From: Luteococcus sp052116585 | GTDB lineage: Bacteria > Actinomycetota > Actinomycetes > Propionibacteriales > Propionibacteriaceae | Assembly (NCBI RefSeq): GCF_052116585.1 | Contig: NZ_JBQKKT010000038.1 | Coordinates: 1-16,018, forward strand | Direction of reading: 5' to 3' | Length of the DNA stretch: 16,018 nucleotides | Shown here: one piece after another, positions 1 through 7,275 of the stretch | Position numbering within the stretch: the first letter of the stretch is position 1 | Layout: the number at the start of each line of letters is the position of its first letter | The notes under the pieces: model-generated | What the model saw: the letters and a program-made list of their open reading frames with translations, nothing else | Database searches by the model: none | Told to the model about the DNA's origin: nothing | Translations under genes and position numbers: made by a program

Positions 1-42
1 GGGCCCGCGCGCGAGGCGCGCGCCCCCGCGCCCCCCCCCCCC
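1..42. repeat. GC hairpin plus run of 12 C at window edge
   Basis: The first 25 bases form an imperfect GC-only inverted repeat around a GAG loop (about 13-15), and bases 31-42 are an uninterrupted run of 12 C. Bases 43-100 show no gene. Sequence of this kind commonly stops assemblies, so the left edge may be a contig end and the homopolymer length may be unreliable. It could also be part of a terminator for the minus-strand operon ending at 101. Confidence 0.6.
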
Positions 43-100
43 ACCAGCCTACGTCGAGCCGCATCCAGAGGCATCCGGCAGTCCTGATGGACGGTCAGGT

Positions 101-1057
101 TCAGGGATGCTCGTTCGTGCGCCTGCCTGCCCTGTCACCCAAGGTGGTGAGGGTGTTCACCACCCGTGAGCCCAGTCGGGATCGTGCCTGCTCGCCGGGG
201 ACGACCTCCGGGGAGTCTCCGCGGGGCAGGAAGCGGCCAGCCAGCCCCATGGCCCGCAGGGTGACCTCGGGGGCCAAGCCGTGGACCCTGCTCGCCATCT
301 GGCTGAGGGGCGAGATGAGGGCGATGGGCTTTCCGGCAAGTACCGCGTCCACCATCCGGCTCGCCGCACGCGTCGCGTCCATGGACAGCAGTGGCAGCGA
401 TGCGGCGGGGGCGAACCACGCGTACTGCCTGCGGGCGTCGCCGAAGAAGGATGCCTGGGTGTGCGAGCCGGTGCGCATCAGACCGGGAACGATGGTGGTG
501 GCTGTGACACCCGTTCCGGCCAGCTCCGCGGACAGTCCCTCCGTCAGGCCCACCGCGCCGTACTTGGCCACTGAATAGGGCAGCAGGCGGGGTGGGCTGA
601 TCTTGCCGCCGATCGACGTGACCACCCCGAACCTGCCGTGTCCGCGCTGCGTCATGCGGGGGATCACGGCAAGCGAGAGATTGATCGGGCCCCACAACAT
701 GACATCGATCGCCTGCTCGAAGTGTTCATGGCGCGTCGCCTGCCAAGGGCCTACCTGGATGATGCCGGCCACGTGGATGGCCACCTCCACGGATCCCAGC
801 TGCGCTTCCGTCCTCTCGACGAAGGTGGCCACCTGGGCCTGGTTGGCGACATCGCAGACCTGGGTGAGGACCGTGACCCCGGGGACCTGGGCCGTCAACT
901 GCGCCGCCGCCCGTTCCAGGCTCTGCTCGTCGCGGGAACAGATGGCCAGATCATGCCCGCGTCGGCCGAGTTCGGTGGCAACCAGCAGGCCGAGGCCGCG
1001 CGAGGCCCCGGCAACCAAGGCGACGGGTCTGCCGGAGGGAGCGTTTGTTGGGACCAT
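101..1057 (-). CDS. SDR-family NAD(P)-dependent oxidoreductase
   Basis: A classical short-chain dehydrogenase/reductase of 318 aa. The Rossmann cofactor motif GASRGLG is at residues 17-23, with an acidic D69 after the fourth strand and a VAG variant of the usual NAG at 97-99. The catalytic Ser is near 148 and the YSVAK active site gives Tyr161 and Lys165. SRD after beta-2 (41-43) suggests NADP preference, by inference. The C-terminal ~100 residues are longer than in a minimal 250-aa SDR, as in membrane-associated or lipid-related members; the substrate is unknown. The ATG start has GGAGG about 8 nt upstream. It begins 3 nt after the stop of the upstream FMN-binding gene, so the two are very probably one operon. 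Confidence 0.9.
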   Translation of the reverse strand: MVPTNAPSGRPVALVAGASRGLGLLVATELGRRGHDLAICSRDEQSLERAAAQLTAQVPGVTVLTQVCDVANQAQVATFVERTEAQLGSVEVAIHVAGIIQVGPWQATRHEHFEQAIDVMLWGPINLSLAVIPRMTQRGHGRFGVVTSIGGKISPPRLLPYSVAKYGAVGLTEGLSAELAGTGVTATTIVPGLMRTGSHTQASFFGDARRQYAWFAPAASLPLLSMDATRAASRMVDAVLAGKPIALISPLSQMASRVHGLAPEVTLRAMGLAGRFLPRGDSPEVVPGEQARSRLGSRVVNTLTTLGDRAGRRTNEHP

Positions 1058-1060
1058 GCC

Positions 1061-1543
1061 TCAGACCTCCACGACGCCACTGGTGCCCGGCTCGGGGCGT
1101 TCGCCCTTCACCATGCTGGCGGCAACCTGCAGCAGGGTGCCTGCGGCGCTGGGGGTGTCCCAGTAACCGATGCTCTCCGCGTCAACGCGGATCAGCACCA
1201 CCTTCGGGTCGGTGGGCTCGCACTGCATCCAGGCCTTGACGCCCGCATCCCACAGCTCCTCGATCTTGGCGGCGTCGCGCACCACGGTGGCCGTGCCGCT
1301 GACGGACAACTGGTCACCGTCGGTGAAGGCGAGATTGGCCCGGTTGTCGGCGGCGATCTGTACGGCCTTGTCGCTGTCGGCAGTGGCGAAGAACCAGAGG
1401 GTCGCGTCGTCGTCCACACGCTGCACCCCCATCGGGCGGGCCACGATTCGTTCTCCGTCCAACGTCGACATCATGGCGATGCGCTGCTTGCGCAGCATTT
1501 CCACCAGCTCGAGCTGGGTCTTGGTCTGGTCCTCGGCGCTCAT
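1061..1543 (-). CDS. Pyridoxamine 5'-phosphate oxidase-fold protein, general stress protein 26 type
   Basis: A 160-aa cytoplasmic protein of the FMN-binding split-barrel superfamily. It shows the layout of the general-stress-protein-26 subgroup: an N-terminal strand with MMSTLDGERIVARPMG (about 24-39), a LWFFATADSDK segment (about 48-58), SVSGTATVV (about 81-89), an ELWDAGVKAW helix (about 97-106) and a late GYWDTP motif. Members bind FMN, F420 or heme; their substrates are mostly unknown. The start at 1543 is fixed by a strong AGGAGG ending 7 nt upstream; an upstream in-frame ATG at 1594 would read through this site and is rejected. It is the first gene of an operon with the SDR gene, suggesting a shared redox role (inference). 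Confidence 0.87.
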   Translation of the reverse strand: MSAEDQTKTQLELVEMLRKQRIAMMSTLDGERIVARPMGVQRVDDDATLWFFATADSDKAVQIAADNRANLAFTDGDQLSVSGTATVVRDAAKIEELWDAGVKAWMQCEPTDPKVVLIRVDAESIGYWDTPSAAGTLLQVAASMVKGERPEPGTSGVVEV

Positions 1544-1596
1544 TAGCTTTCCTCCTGTGCTGTGCTGTTTGGGTGCTCGAGACGGGCTGAGCAATG

Positions 1597-1663
1597 TCCT
1601 GCAAGACTTGTCCAGCAGGAATCCCTGGGCAAGAGATTTCGCCTGGCGAGTGAAGGATTTCGC
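1597..1663. promoter_or_regulatory. Divergent promoter region with inverted and direct repeats
   Basis: The ~190 bp between the divergent starts at 1543 (minus) and 1737 (plus) contain an inverted repeat, TCCTGC at 1597-1602 and GCAGGA at 1615-1620. They also contain a direct repeat GATTTCGC at 1635-1642 and 1656-1663, 21 bp apart, about two helical turns. This arrangement would suit regulator binding on one DNA face. No convincing -35/-10 pair was assigned. Confidence 0.35.
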
Positions 1664-1736
1664 TGTGGGCGTCCCTCGGTGCGCGTGAGAGAGTGGCCTG
1701 CAGGTGTCGATGGTGGCGTCGATGACGGGAGCGAGG

Positions 1737-2243
1737 ATGGATCAGATGCACGGACAACTTGAGGCGGAGCAGTCCGCACGGGCCATGGTGGTGACCCGTG
1801 AGGTCCCCGTCACCGTGGAGGAGCTGTGGCGATGGATCACCGAGAGCGAGCGGACGGCCCAGTGGTACGGGCCGTGGCGCACGGCCGACGGCAGCCCCGC
1901 CACCGTGGGCACCGAGGTGCTGGTGACCATGAGCGAGGAGGAGCAGGCCCCGGAATCGGGCATGCGGGTGGAGGCCTGCGAAGGCCCCAGCCTGCTGCGG
2001 CTGGCCTCCACGGCACCGGCTCCCTTCGACTGGCGCCTCTCGCTGGAGTGCGCACCCGCGGGGTCCGGATCGACGGTCTCACTGCGGCACCACGCCATTC
2101 CCGAGGACATCCCGCTGGCCGATCTGGGGGCGGGCTGGGAGTTCTACCTGGAGCGGTTGGTGTGCGCGATCAGCGGCGCTGAGCCGCTCAGTTTCGAACA
2201 GTGCGTGGCGCGTTACGGACAGCAGTACGCAGCGCTCGCCTGA
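1737..2243 (+). CDS. SRPBCC (START/AHSA1-like) family protein
   Basis: A 168-aa soluble protein with the activator-of-Hsp90/polyketide-cyclase-like helix-grip fold. The N-terminal strand VVTREVPVTVEELWRWIT and the following S-E-R-T-A-Q-W-Y-GPW segment are the typical first strand, helix and 'W' motif of AHSA1-type proteins. The middle holds the strand-rich cavity (EVLVTMSEE..GMRVEACEGPSLLRL) and the C-terminal helix (GAGWEFYLERLVCAI) closes the pocket. Such proteins bind small hydrophobic ligands; the ligand here is unknown. Candidate starts lie at 1704 (GTG), 1710, 1722, 1737 and 1746. ATG 1737 is preferred because GGGAG lies about 6 nt ahead. It is transcribed divergently from the stress-protein operon and ends at a strong terminator. 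Confidence 0.8.
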   Translation: MDQMHGQLEAEQSARAMVVTREVPVTVEELWRWITESERTAQWYGPWRTADGSPATVGTEVLVTMSEEEQAPESGMRVEACEGPSLLRLASTAPAPFDWRLSLECAPAGSGSTVSLRHHAIPEDIPLADLGAGWEFYLERLVCAISGAEPLSFEQCVARYGQQYAALA

Positions 2244-2266
2244 GGCAGCTCTTCCGCAACGTGAAA

Positions 2267-2317
2267 GGGCGGTGGCACCCGAAGGTGCCACCGCCCAGAC
2301 CCATTTTTCGTGGGTCT
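2267..2317. terminator. Bidirectional terminator, two adjacent hairpins
   Basis: A perfect 13-bp stem GGGCGGTGGCACC / GGTGCCACCGCCC with a CGAA tetraloop-size loop (2267-2296) is followed at once by a second perfect stem AGACCCA / TGGGTCT with loop TTTTTCG (2297-2317). It sits between convergent genes ending at 2243 (plus) and 2333 (minus). It can serve both. Confidence 0.9.
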
Positions 2318-2332
2318 CCCTCTGGGGTGGGG

Positions 2333-3517
2333 TCAGCGGAAGAAGCCGATCAGGCTCCTGATCAGCTCGGCGAACCAGTCGGCGCAACGCTCGACGGGGC
2401 CGGGCTTGGGGGCCGGAGTGGGCTCCGGCGTCGGGGTGGGCGTGGGAGTGGCCGTCTCGCTCGGCGTCGGTTCCGGCGCCGGCTGGCGAGTCGGCTCGGG
2501 CTCGGGTGCGCGCGTCGGTGTGGGCTCAGCCGTGGTACTCGGCTGCGGCGTCGGCGTGGCAGTCGGCGTCACGCTCGCCGTCGGCGAGGCGGTGGGTTCC
2601 GCGGTCGTCGAGGGGACAGGAGCGGGAGGCGTGCTCTGGCTGGGTTCCGGCGACGGAGTCGGGGTCGCGGTGGCCGTCGGTGCGGGGGCGGGCGAGCCGT
2701 CCGTGGCCGAGCGGAAGTCGATCTGGGCCGTGCGCGTCTGGCCGTTGACGGTGGCCGTGGCGGTGCCGGTGTAGTGCGCTCCCGGCGTCAGCGGCCGCAG
2801 CGGGATCACGAAGCCGCTGTCCTTGTTGGGCGTGATGCACACCGGCACGTCGACGCCGTTCTCCTTCAGTGTGGCCTGCCACCCCGTCGCGTTGGTGCCA
2901 CGATCGCCCATACCGACGACGATGGGAAGGCCGTACTCGCGGCCGGTCTTGGCGGGGCAGTTGGCCACCGGATCGGGGATCTCGCCGCCCGAGTACTCGG
3001 TGAGGCTCTCCGCGCCCTTGGGCCAGACCTGCGGCCAGCTGCCCTGGGAGCCCGAGCCCGAGAGGTTGAGCGTGGCGTAGGTCATGCCGTCGCGGCCCTG
3101 GGCCAGACCGATGCCAACCTTGCTCAGGCTGGGGTGCAGCTGGTTCACCTGGTGGTAGGGGGCCGTGGCCCACTGCTCGATGAAGCCGACCTCGCTGGCA
3201 TCGCGGCCATAGCTGGCGGCGACATTCTGCGCCCCGACGAGATCTCCGTGACCGATCTGGCCGCGGTTGGCCATCTGCTGGCTCCAGGACTGGGCGTGTG
3301 CGGTGAGCGTCGGGTCGATGGTCACGGGGCCAGCGCCGTACTGGGCGCGCATCTGGTTCAGCCGTGCCAGCCAGTCACCCTGCGCGCTGGCGGCGGGGCG
3401 AACGGTGCTGGACAGGGCGGGCATGGTGGGAGCGAGGGTTGCGAAGGACGGCTGCACGAGGCTGCCGGCGAGGAAGACACCGAGTGCGGCCGCACTGAGG
3501 CGACGGGACATGGGCAT
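2333..3517 (-). CDS. Secreted CAP/SCP-domain protein with Pro/Thr-rich C-terminal region
   Basis: A 394-aa exported protein. Residues 1-27 form a signal peptide: RR, a hydrophobic ALGVFLAGSL core and a likely cut after an Ala near 26-29. Residues ~46-155 are a CAP (CRISP/antigen 5/PR-1) domain: LNQMRAQYG, the HGDLVGAQNVA motif with His90, then YHQVNQLHPSLSKVGIG. Residues ~165-270 form a second domain with paired Cys187 and Cys227. Residues ~276-373 are P/T/S/A/E-rich, typical of a cell-wall-spanning stalk. The last ~20 residues contain one Cys and an amphipathic WFAELIRSLIGFFR tail; no LPXTG motif is visible. The start at 3517 follows AAAGG; an upstream TTG in frame is less likely. CAP proteins bind lipids or act on the envelope; the role here is unknown. 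Confidence 0.85.
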   Translation of the reverse strand: MPMSRRLSAAALGVFLAGSLVQPSFATLAPTMPALSSTVRPAASAQGDWLARLNQMRAQYGAGPVTIDPTLTAHAQSWSQQMANRGQIGHGDLVGAQNVAASYGRDASEVGFIEQWATAPYHQVNQLHPSLSKVGIGLAQGRDGMTYATLNLSGSGSQGSWPQVWPKGAESLTEYSGGEIPDPVANCPAKTGREYGLPIVVGMGDRGTNATGWQATLKENGVDVPVCITPNKDSGFVIPLRPLTPGAHYTGTATATVNGQTRTAQIDFRSATDGSPAPAPTATATPTPSPEPSQSTPPAPVPSTTAEPTASPTASVTPTATPTPQPSTTAEPTPTRAPEPEPTRQPAPEPTPSETATPTPTPTPEPTPAPKPGPVERCADWFAELIRSLIGFFR

Positions 3518-3676
3518 GGCAAGGCCTTTCACGGGCACCGAGGGGCCCGACTCCAAAGGGGGTGAGAGATGTCTGAAAGATTATTGAGACACTCTCAGCT
3601 ATGGCCATGGACCTAGCCTTTTAGGGGACACATCCCTGTCACTGCAGGCGTTCTCGCGCGCTGTGCAGCCAATCTC

Positions 3677-3695
3677 CGGGCGGCATCGCCGCCCG
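3677..3695 (-). terminator. Terminator hairpin downstream of the CopD-CtaG gene
   Basis: A perfect 8-bp stem CGGGCGGC / GCCGCCCG with a 3-nt ATC loop lies 22 bp beyond the stop of the minus-strand gene ending at 3717. There is no T-tract, as is common in actinobacteria. A second weaker stem (GGCA / TGCC, 3697-3709) is adjacent. The rest of 3518-3676 is the upstream region of the CAP gene, with a short AGGG/CCCT hairpin at 3623-3637. Confidence 0.65.
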
Positions 3696-3716
3696 CGGCA
3701 TCACGTGCCGGGCGGC

Positions 3717-5462
3717 TCACTTGCCCTGGCGGTCACGCTCCGCCAGCTGCGCCAGCATCTCGTTGTAGGCGTCGTGCGAGTTGTCCGTGCCCTGGTCCAC
3801 ATGGCGGTCGAAGCGCGTCGCCTCCTTGCGGTCCTGCCGGGCCCACTGGGTGAGCAGCGCGACGAGCGCGATCACCAGTGGGAACTCACCGCCGGCCCAC
3901 GCGATGGTGCCACCCACCCACTGGTCGTGCATCAAACCACGGGCCGCCATCCAGGGATGTCCGATGCTGTTCAGGAAGTCCTCGGCGTAGATCGTCTGCT
4001 TGGCCATCAGGATCACGCCGAAGAAGGCGTGGAAGGGCATCGCGCCAATGATCAGGGCCAGCTTGCCGATGTGCGGCAGGGGGTGCGGCGGCTGGTCGAT
4101 GCCGATGATCAGGCTGTAGAAGACATAGCCGCTGATCAGGAAGTGCAGGAAGAAGAACTGGTGCATCCAGTGGTTCTGCAGGCTCGTGGTGAACAGGCTG
4201 GTCAGGTAGTAGACGTAGTAGGTGCCGGTCATGAAGACCAGCGCGATGATCGGGTGGTAGTTGAAGCGCAGGAAGCGCGACTGCATCGTCGTGCTCACCC
4301 ATTCCCGCAGACCGGCGGCGTGCGCCTTGCCGCGGGCCGGGACGGCACGCAGCACCAGCGTGACGAAGCCGCCGAGGGTGAGGATCATCGCCGCCAGCAT
4401 GTTGAGACCCAGATTGAGGAACATGTGCACGCTGAAGACCGCAGGGGCGTAACGGCCCACGCCCGAGCTGGTCAGGGCCACCACGATCGTCCAGCCGATC
4501 ACCCAGGCGAAGGTGCGCGCCCAGTGCCACTGGTCGCCGCGCTGGTGCAGGCGGTGCACCAGCCACAGGTAGCTGCTCACCGCGGCAATGGCCAGCACCA
4601 GGAAGAACAGGTTCACCCGGCCGTTGGTCACCAGGTTCACCAGGGTGGGCCATTCCGCCACGGAGTGGCCGAAGGCGCGCACGTCGGCGGGAAGGTTGCT
4701 CTGGTCGACGTCCGGGACGGTGCGGAAGGCATTCGCGGCGGCGTACTGGCCCAGCAGGCCGATGGTGGCGGCCAGCAGCGAGACGACGGCCGAGCTGGAC
4801 CACCAGCACAGTGCGGCCATCGCGACGGCGGCGCCGGCCCGCGCCAGGTGCCAACGGCCGTCGGCGTCCAGCAGGGCGGCGCCGGGCTGCTGGGTGATGA
4901 TGACCGCGTCGCAGAGCACCACCAACAGGGAGGCGACCACCGAGAGGAAACGCATCCTGAAGCAGGCCACCTTGGAGGCGGCATCGTCGGGGGTGAGGAA
5001 GAAGCGGCAGGCCCAGGTGCCCGCGAGCACGGTGAACGCGACCGCGCCCATCATCCGGGCATCGCCCACCAGGTCATGGTTCTGGGCGATGACCTTCTCC
5101 GTGGCGGCGATCGGCGCGATGAGGGCGATGGCCTGCAGCGTCAGGGCGTAGAGGGCGCTCTCCCAGCGCTTGTAGAAGGTGAGCAGTGCGCTCAACAGGC
5201 CCGCACCGGCGGCGATGCACCAGGCGAGCGGCTCCCCATGGCCGAAGCTGTCGACATTGGTCAGAGTGGCCATCATCACGCACGCACCGGCCCCGACGAT
5301 CGACGAGAGGCGCGCCAGGGGCAGTGCCCGATCCCCCACCAGCATCAGTCTGTTCTCGCCGCGGCGCGGGCGGATGAAGGCGGCCGTCGTCCAGGCGCCC
5401 ATCGTGACCGAGGCGGTGATCCAGACCAGCAGGTCGACGGCGAACTGGGTGTTGAGAAGCAC
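3717..5462 (-). CDS. CopD-CtaG fusion: copper transport / cytochrome c oxidase assembly membrane protein
   Basis: A 581-aa polytopic membrane protein of the actinobacterial bifunctional type. The N-terminal half (about 1-290) is a CopD-like set of transmembrane helices. The C-terminal half (about 310-560) is a Caa3_CtaG domain that helps insert copper into the aa3 oxidase. CtaG landmarks visible are FSVHM (His346), NYHPIIAL (His403), NHWMHQFFFLHFLISGY (His431, His434, His440), GIDQPPHPLPH and MPFHAFFG. The position where I expect a second His in the HMxxHM motif is Asn350. The start is GTG at 5462 because GGAGG lies 5 nt upstream; the longer ATG-started reading at 5540 adds an Arg-rich, non-membrane leader. 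The C-terminus (about 545-581) is charged and cytoplasmic-looking. Confidence 0.87.
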   Translation of the reverse strand: MLLNTQFAVDLLVWITASVTMGAWTTAAFIRPRRGENRLMLVGDRALPLARLSSIVGAGACVMMATLTNVDSFGHGEPLAWCIAAGAGLLSALLTFYKRWESALYALTLQAIALIAPIAATEKVIAQNHDLVGDARMMGAVAFTVLAGTWACRFFLTPDDAASKVACFRMRFLSVVASLLVVLCDAVIITQQPGAALLDADGRWHLARAGAAVAMAALCWWSSSAVVSLLAATIGLLGQYAAANAFRTVPDVDQSNLPADVRAFGHSVAEWPTLVNLVTNGRVNLFFLVLAIAAVSSYLWLVHRLHQRGDQWHWARTFAWVIGWTIVVALTSSGVGRYAPAVFSVHMFLNLGLNMLAAMILTLGGFVTLVLRAVPARGKAHAAGLREWVSTTMQSRFLRFNYHPIIALVFMTGTYYVYYLTSLFTTSLQNHWMHQFFFLHFLISGYVFYSLIIGIDQPPHPLPHIGKLALIIGAMPFHAFFGVILMAKQTIYAEDFLNSIGHPWMAARGLMHDQWVGGTIAWAGGEFPLVIALVALLTQWARQDRKEATRFDRHVDQGTDNSHDAYNEMLAQLAERDRQGK

Positions 5463-5590
5463 TGTTTCCTCCGGAAGCCCGCTCCGTGGATCGCAGCGGT
5501 GCCTCAACGATATGACCTGCCGACGCGGTCCCCAAGCCATGGTCCGGAGGGCGGGGAGGCCGGTGCCCGTGGGTCGGGAAGAATGGTGGC

Positions 5591-5857
5591 ATGAGCTCAG
5601 TCCCCACTCTGGTGGGTCGATCCCGCTGGCTGGTTCCCGCGACCCTTGGGTTTTCCTTCCTGGCCAATGACGGCGAGGAATGGTTCACGATGGTCCCCAC
5701 GCTCGGTGAGACGCTGTCGCGGCTGCCCACCGGCCTGCCGCACCCCCGATGGCTCGACGACGTGGACCAGACCCATGCCCGGGTCGGTATCGCCTTCATG
5801 GGCCTCCCGGAGGTCGCGAGGACACTGGCGCGTTGGTACCAGCGGCTGGGGGCATGA
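5591..5857 (+). CDS. Hypothetical 88-aa protein
   Basis: I do not recognise this protein. The ATG at 5591 has a weak GGGAAG about 10 nt upstream. Codon third positions are strongly G/C, which favours a real gene over a shadow. The N-terminus holds a mildly hydrophobic stretch (RWLVPATLGFSFLA). A W/D-rich middle (EEWFTMVP, PRWLDDVDQTHARVGIAFM) and a basic C-terminal helix follow. There is no obvious signal peptide or catalytic motif. It is divergent from the CopD-CtaG gene and ends 32 bp before the first toxin-antitoxin module, with which it might share regulation. Confidence 0.55.
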   Translation: MSSVPTLVGRSRWLVPATLGFSFLANDGEEWFTMVPTLGETLSRLPTGLPHPRWLDDVDQTHARVGIAFMGLPEVARTLARWYQRLGA

Positions 5858-5864
5858 TCGGCGG

Positions 5865-5880
5865 GTAGCACAAGTGCTAC
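5865..5880. promoter_or_regulatory. Operator palindrome of the Phd-VapC module
   Basis: Perfect inverted repeat GTAGCAC-AA-GTGCTAC, ending 9 bp before the antitoxin ATG at 5890. A -10-like TACCTA (5878-5883) overlaps its right arm and lies 6 nt from the ATG. No Shine-Dalgarno is visible, so the message may be leaderless. The position fits autorepression by the antitoxin/toxin complex, as known for Phd/YefM modules. Confidence 0.7.
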
Positions 5881-5889
5881 CTATGTCGC

Positions 5890-6138
5890 ATGAGCGAGGT
5901 TGGGCTGCGTGAGCTGAGGCAGAATGCGTCAGCTCTGGTACGACGCGTCGAGGAGGGTGAAGAAATCACCATCACCGTTGCGGGTCGCCCCAGCGCGAGA
6001 CTGGTAGCGCCTCAGCCGGCTCGTTGGCGCCGGTGGCGTGAGATCGAGGATTTGTTCGCCGGTCCTGCTGATCCAGAGTGGGCAATCGACCGTTCCCAGC
6101 TTGAGGATGGGCTGCGCGATCCTTGGGAATCCAGGTGA
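5890..6138 (+). CDS. Type II antitoxin, Phd/YefM family (VapB role)
   Basis: An 82-aa protein with the N-terminal Phd/YefM dimerisation and DNA-binding fold: VGLRELRQNASALVRRVEEGEEITITVAGRPSARLVAP (residues 4-41) is the family signature. The C-terminal ~40 residues, rich in Trp, Asp and Glu (RWREIEDLFAGP..WAIDRSQLEDGL), are the expected disordered toxin-binding tail. It should neutralise the PIN toxin encoded next to it and repress its own promoter through the palindrome at 5865-5880. Its stop overlaps the toxin start by 4 bp (GTGA), which points to translational coupling. Function is assigned with high confidence; the operator link is inference. Confidence 0.92.
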   Translation: MSEVGLRELRQNASALVRRVEEGEEITITVAGRPSARLVAPQPARWRRWREIEDLFAGPADPEWAIDRSQLEDGLRDPWESR

Positions 6139-6527
6139 CAACGACTGAGCGGGGCATCCTGGACACAAGCGTCGTGATCGCCAGCGACGTGGAGCCACTG
6201 CCGGCGTTGCTGTCGATCAGCGCCGTCACCCTGGCGGAGCTGCACTTCGGCGTGCTGGTGGCACGCTCGCCGCAAGCGCGGGCGGAACGCCTGCGCAGGC
6301 TCAGCATCCTGCAGAGGCGCTTCGATGCGCTGCCGGTGGATGAGAACGTGGCCGCGAGCTACGGTCAGCTGGCCGCAGCGGTCGTCGCCACTGGGCGGCA
6401 GCCGCGGGCGAGGTCGATGGACCTGCTGATCGCCGCGACCGCGCACGCCCATGACGCCGTGGTCTACACACGCAATCCAGGTGATTTCATCGGCTTGGAG
6501 GCCCTGGTGGAAGTCCGCTCGGCCTGA
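6135..6527 (+). CDS. vapC: PIN-domain ribonuclease toxin, VapC family
   Basis: A 130-aa PIN-domain toxin, a Mg2+-dependent endoribonuclease; known VapC proteins cut tRNA or rRNA. All four acidic residues are visible: Asp10 (ILDTSV), Glu35 (TLAELHFG), Asp96 (SMDLLIAATA) and Asp117 (PGDF), so the enzyme looks intact. The GTG start at 6135 is preferred over a TTG at 6123 because it forms the GTGA overlap with the antitoxin stop. It pairs with a Phd/YefM-type antitoxin rather than a SpoVT/AbrB-type VapB, a common combination. A hairpin follows just after the stop. Confidence 0.92.
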   Translation: MTTTERGILDTSVVIASDVEPLPALLSISAVTLAELHFGVLVARSPQARAERLRRLSILQRRFDALPVDENVAASYGQLAAAVVATGRQPRARSMDLLIAATAHAHDAVVYTRNPGDFIGLEALVEVRSA

Positions 6528-6533
6528 ACGGCC

Positions 6534-6550
6534 CTGCCCGCGCGCGGCAG
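6534..6550. terminator. Terminator hairpin between convergent vapC and VOC genes
   Basis: CTGCC (6534-6538) and GGCAG (6546-6550) flank a GC-only CGCGCGC loop that can itself pair partly. It lies in the 33-bp gap between genes converging from both sides, so it may act in both directions. Confidence 0.6.
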
Positions 6551-6560
6551 AGTCGGATGT

Positions 6561-6956
6561 TCAATCGGCGACTAGTTCCACTTCGAAGCCTTCGGCGTTC
6601 TCAATGAACAACGCGCTGTGGTTGGGACCGCCCGCATGTGGGTAGCGCTCTGTGAACATCTCCCGCCAGCCGTGCTGGTCGACCTCTGCTCGCAGGCGAT
6701 CGAGGTGTTCCCGATCGTCCACGCGGAGGGCGAGGTGGTTGAGGCCAGCTCGGGTGCGCTCTTGAGATCCCGAGACATCGGGTGACTGTTCCAGGACCAG
6801 GTAGACCCCGCTGGGGTGGTGCCAGATGCGACCTGCTGTCCATGCGGGGTCATGGTCCGGGCTCCAATCGAGCGAGGTGAGGAGCCAATCGAAAGAGGAC
6901 GCCGTCTGTTCCACATTCGTGGTCCAGAGCTCGATGTGGTGCACGACGTTCCTCAT
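6561..6956 (-). CDS. VOC-fold (glyoxalase/bleomycin-resistance/dioxygenase superfamily) protein
   Basis: A 131-aa protein with the two beta-alpha-beta-beta-beta modules of the vicinal oxygen chelate fold. Module one starts VVHHIELWTTNVEQTASSF and ends GVYLVLEQSP. Module two starts LNHLALRVDDREHLDRLRAEV and ends HSALFIENAEGFEVELVAD. Putative metal ligands are His7, Glu56, His74 and Glu126, the usual H/E pattern; the substrate is unknown. The ATG at 6956 has no Shine-Dalgarno but a TACAGT hexamer exactly 6 nt upstream, suggesting a leaderless message. It lies 52 bp downstream of the relE-like gene in the same direction, so read-through from that module is possible. Confidence 0.85.
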   Translation of the reverse strand: MRNVVHHIELWTTNVEQTASSFDWLLTSLDWSPDHDPAWTAGRIWHHPSGVYLVLEQSPDVSGSQERTRAGLNHLALRVDDREHLDRLRAEVDQHGWREMFTERYPHAGGPNHSALFIENAEGFEVELVAD

Positions 6957-6962
6957 GCCATC

Positions 6963-6968
6963 ACTGTA
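6963..6968 (-). promoter_or_regulatory. Candidate -10 element for leaderless VOC transcript
   Basis: On the minus strand the hexamer reads TACAGT (TANNNT pattern), followed by 6 nt and then the ATG. That spacing puts the transcription start at or next to the start codon. No clear -35 was found. Confidence 0.45.
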
Positions 6969-7008
6969 GCCCGCGAGGCGTTGTCGAGACCTGCGGCAGA
7001 TCCGGTTG

Positions 7009-7275
7009 TCAGTCGGCGTAAATCGTCGACCGGTGTCCGAGATCGAGGGCGATGATGACAACGTCGCCTCGCCGAATGTCGAGGACCACCCGGTAATCAC
7101 CGATGCGGAGTCGCCAGAGCCCAGCGAGGGGACCGGTCAACGCCTTGCAGGAGGCTGTGGGGTCGTCCAGTGTCGCAAGACGTTCCACCCCGTCGAAGAT
7201 CCGTCGGGCCACGGGCTTGTCGAGCTTGCGTATCGCCTTGGCGGCGCGTGGCGCGTATTCAACCTTCCAGCTCAT
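7009..7275 (-). CDS. relE: RelE/ParE-family toxin (mRNA interferase)
   Basis: An 88-aa protein with the RelE fold: N-terminal WKVEYAPRAAKAIRKLDKPVARRI (a beta-strand then two basic helices), central LWRLRIGDYRVVLDI and the C-terminal GHRSTIYAD motif. Basic residues expected in the active site are visible (Arg55, Arg57, Arg62, His81, Arg82), with Tyr86 near the end; this fits ribosome-dependent mRNA cleavage. It starts inside the antitoxin stop (ATGA overlap of 4 bp). The symbol follows family resemblance; a ParE-like gyrase target is less likely given the GHRSTIY ending. Confidence 0.9.
   Translation of the reverse strand: MSWKVEYAPRAAKAIRKLDKPVARRIFDGVERLATLDDPTASCKALTGPLAGLWRLRIGDYRVVLDIRRGDVVIIALDLGHRSTIYAD

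Noticed and set aside
2201..3565. A 454-codon open frame on plus across the CAP gene
   Set aside because: Arg/Gly-rich antisense of the Pro/Thr stalk. It also runs through the terminator at 2267-2317.
3663..5594. A 643-codon open frame on plus across the CopD-CtaG gene
   Set aside because: Its translation is rich in His, Gln, Gly and Arg with no domain, while the minus strand encodes a clear membrane protein family. Long antisense frames are expected in GC-rich genes.
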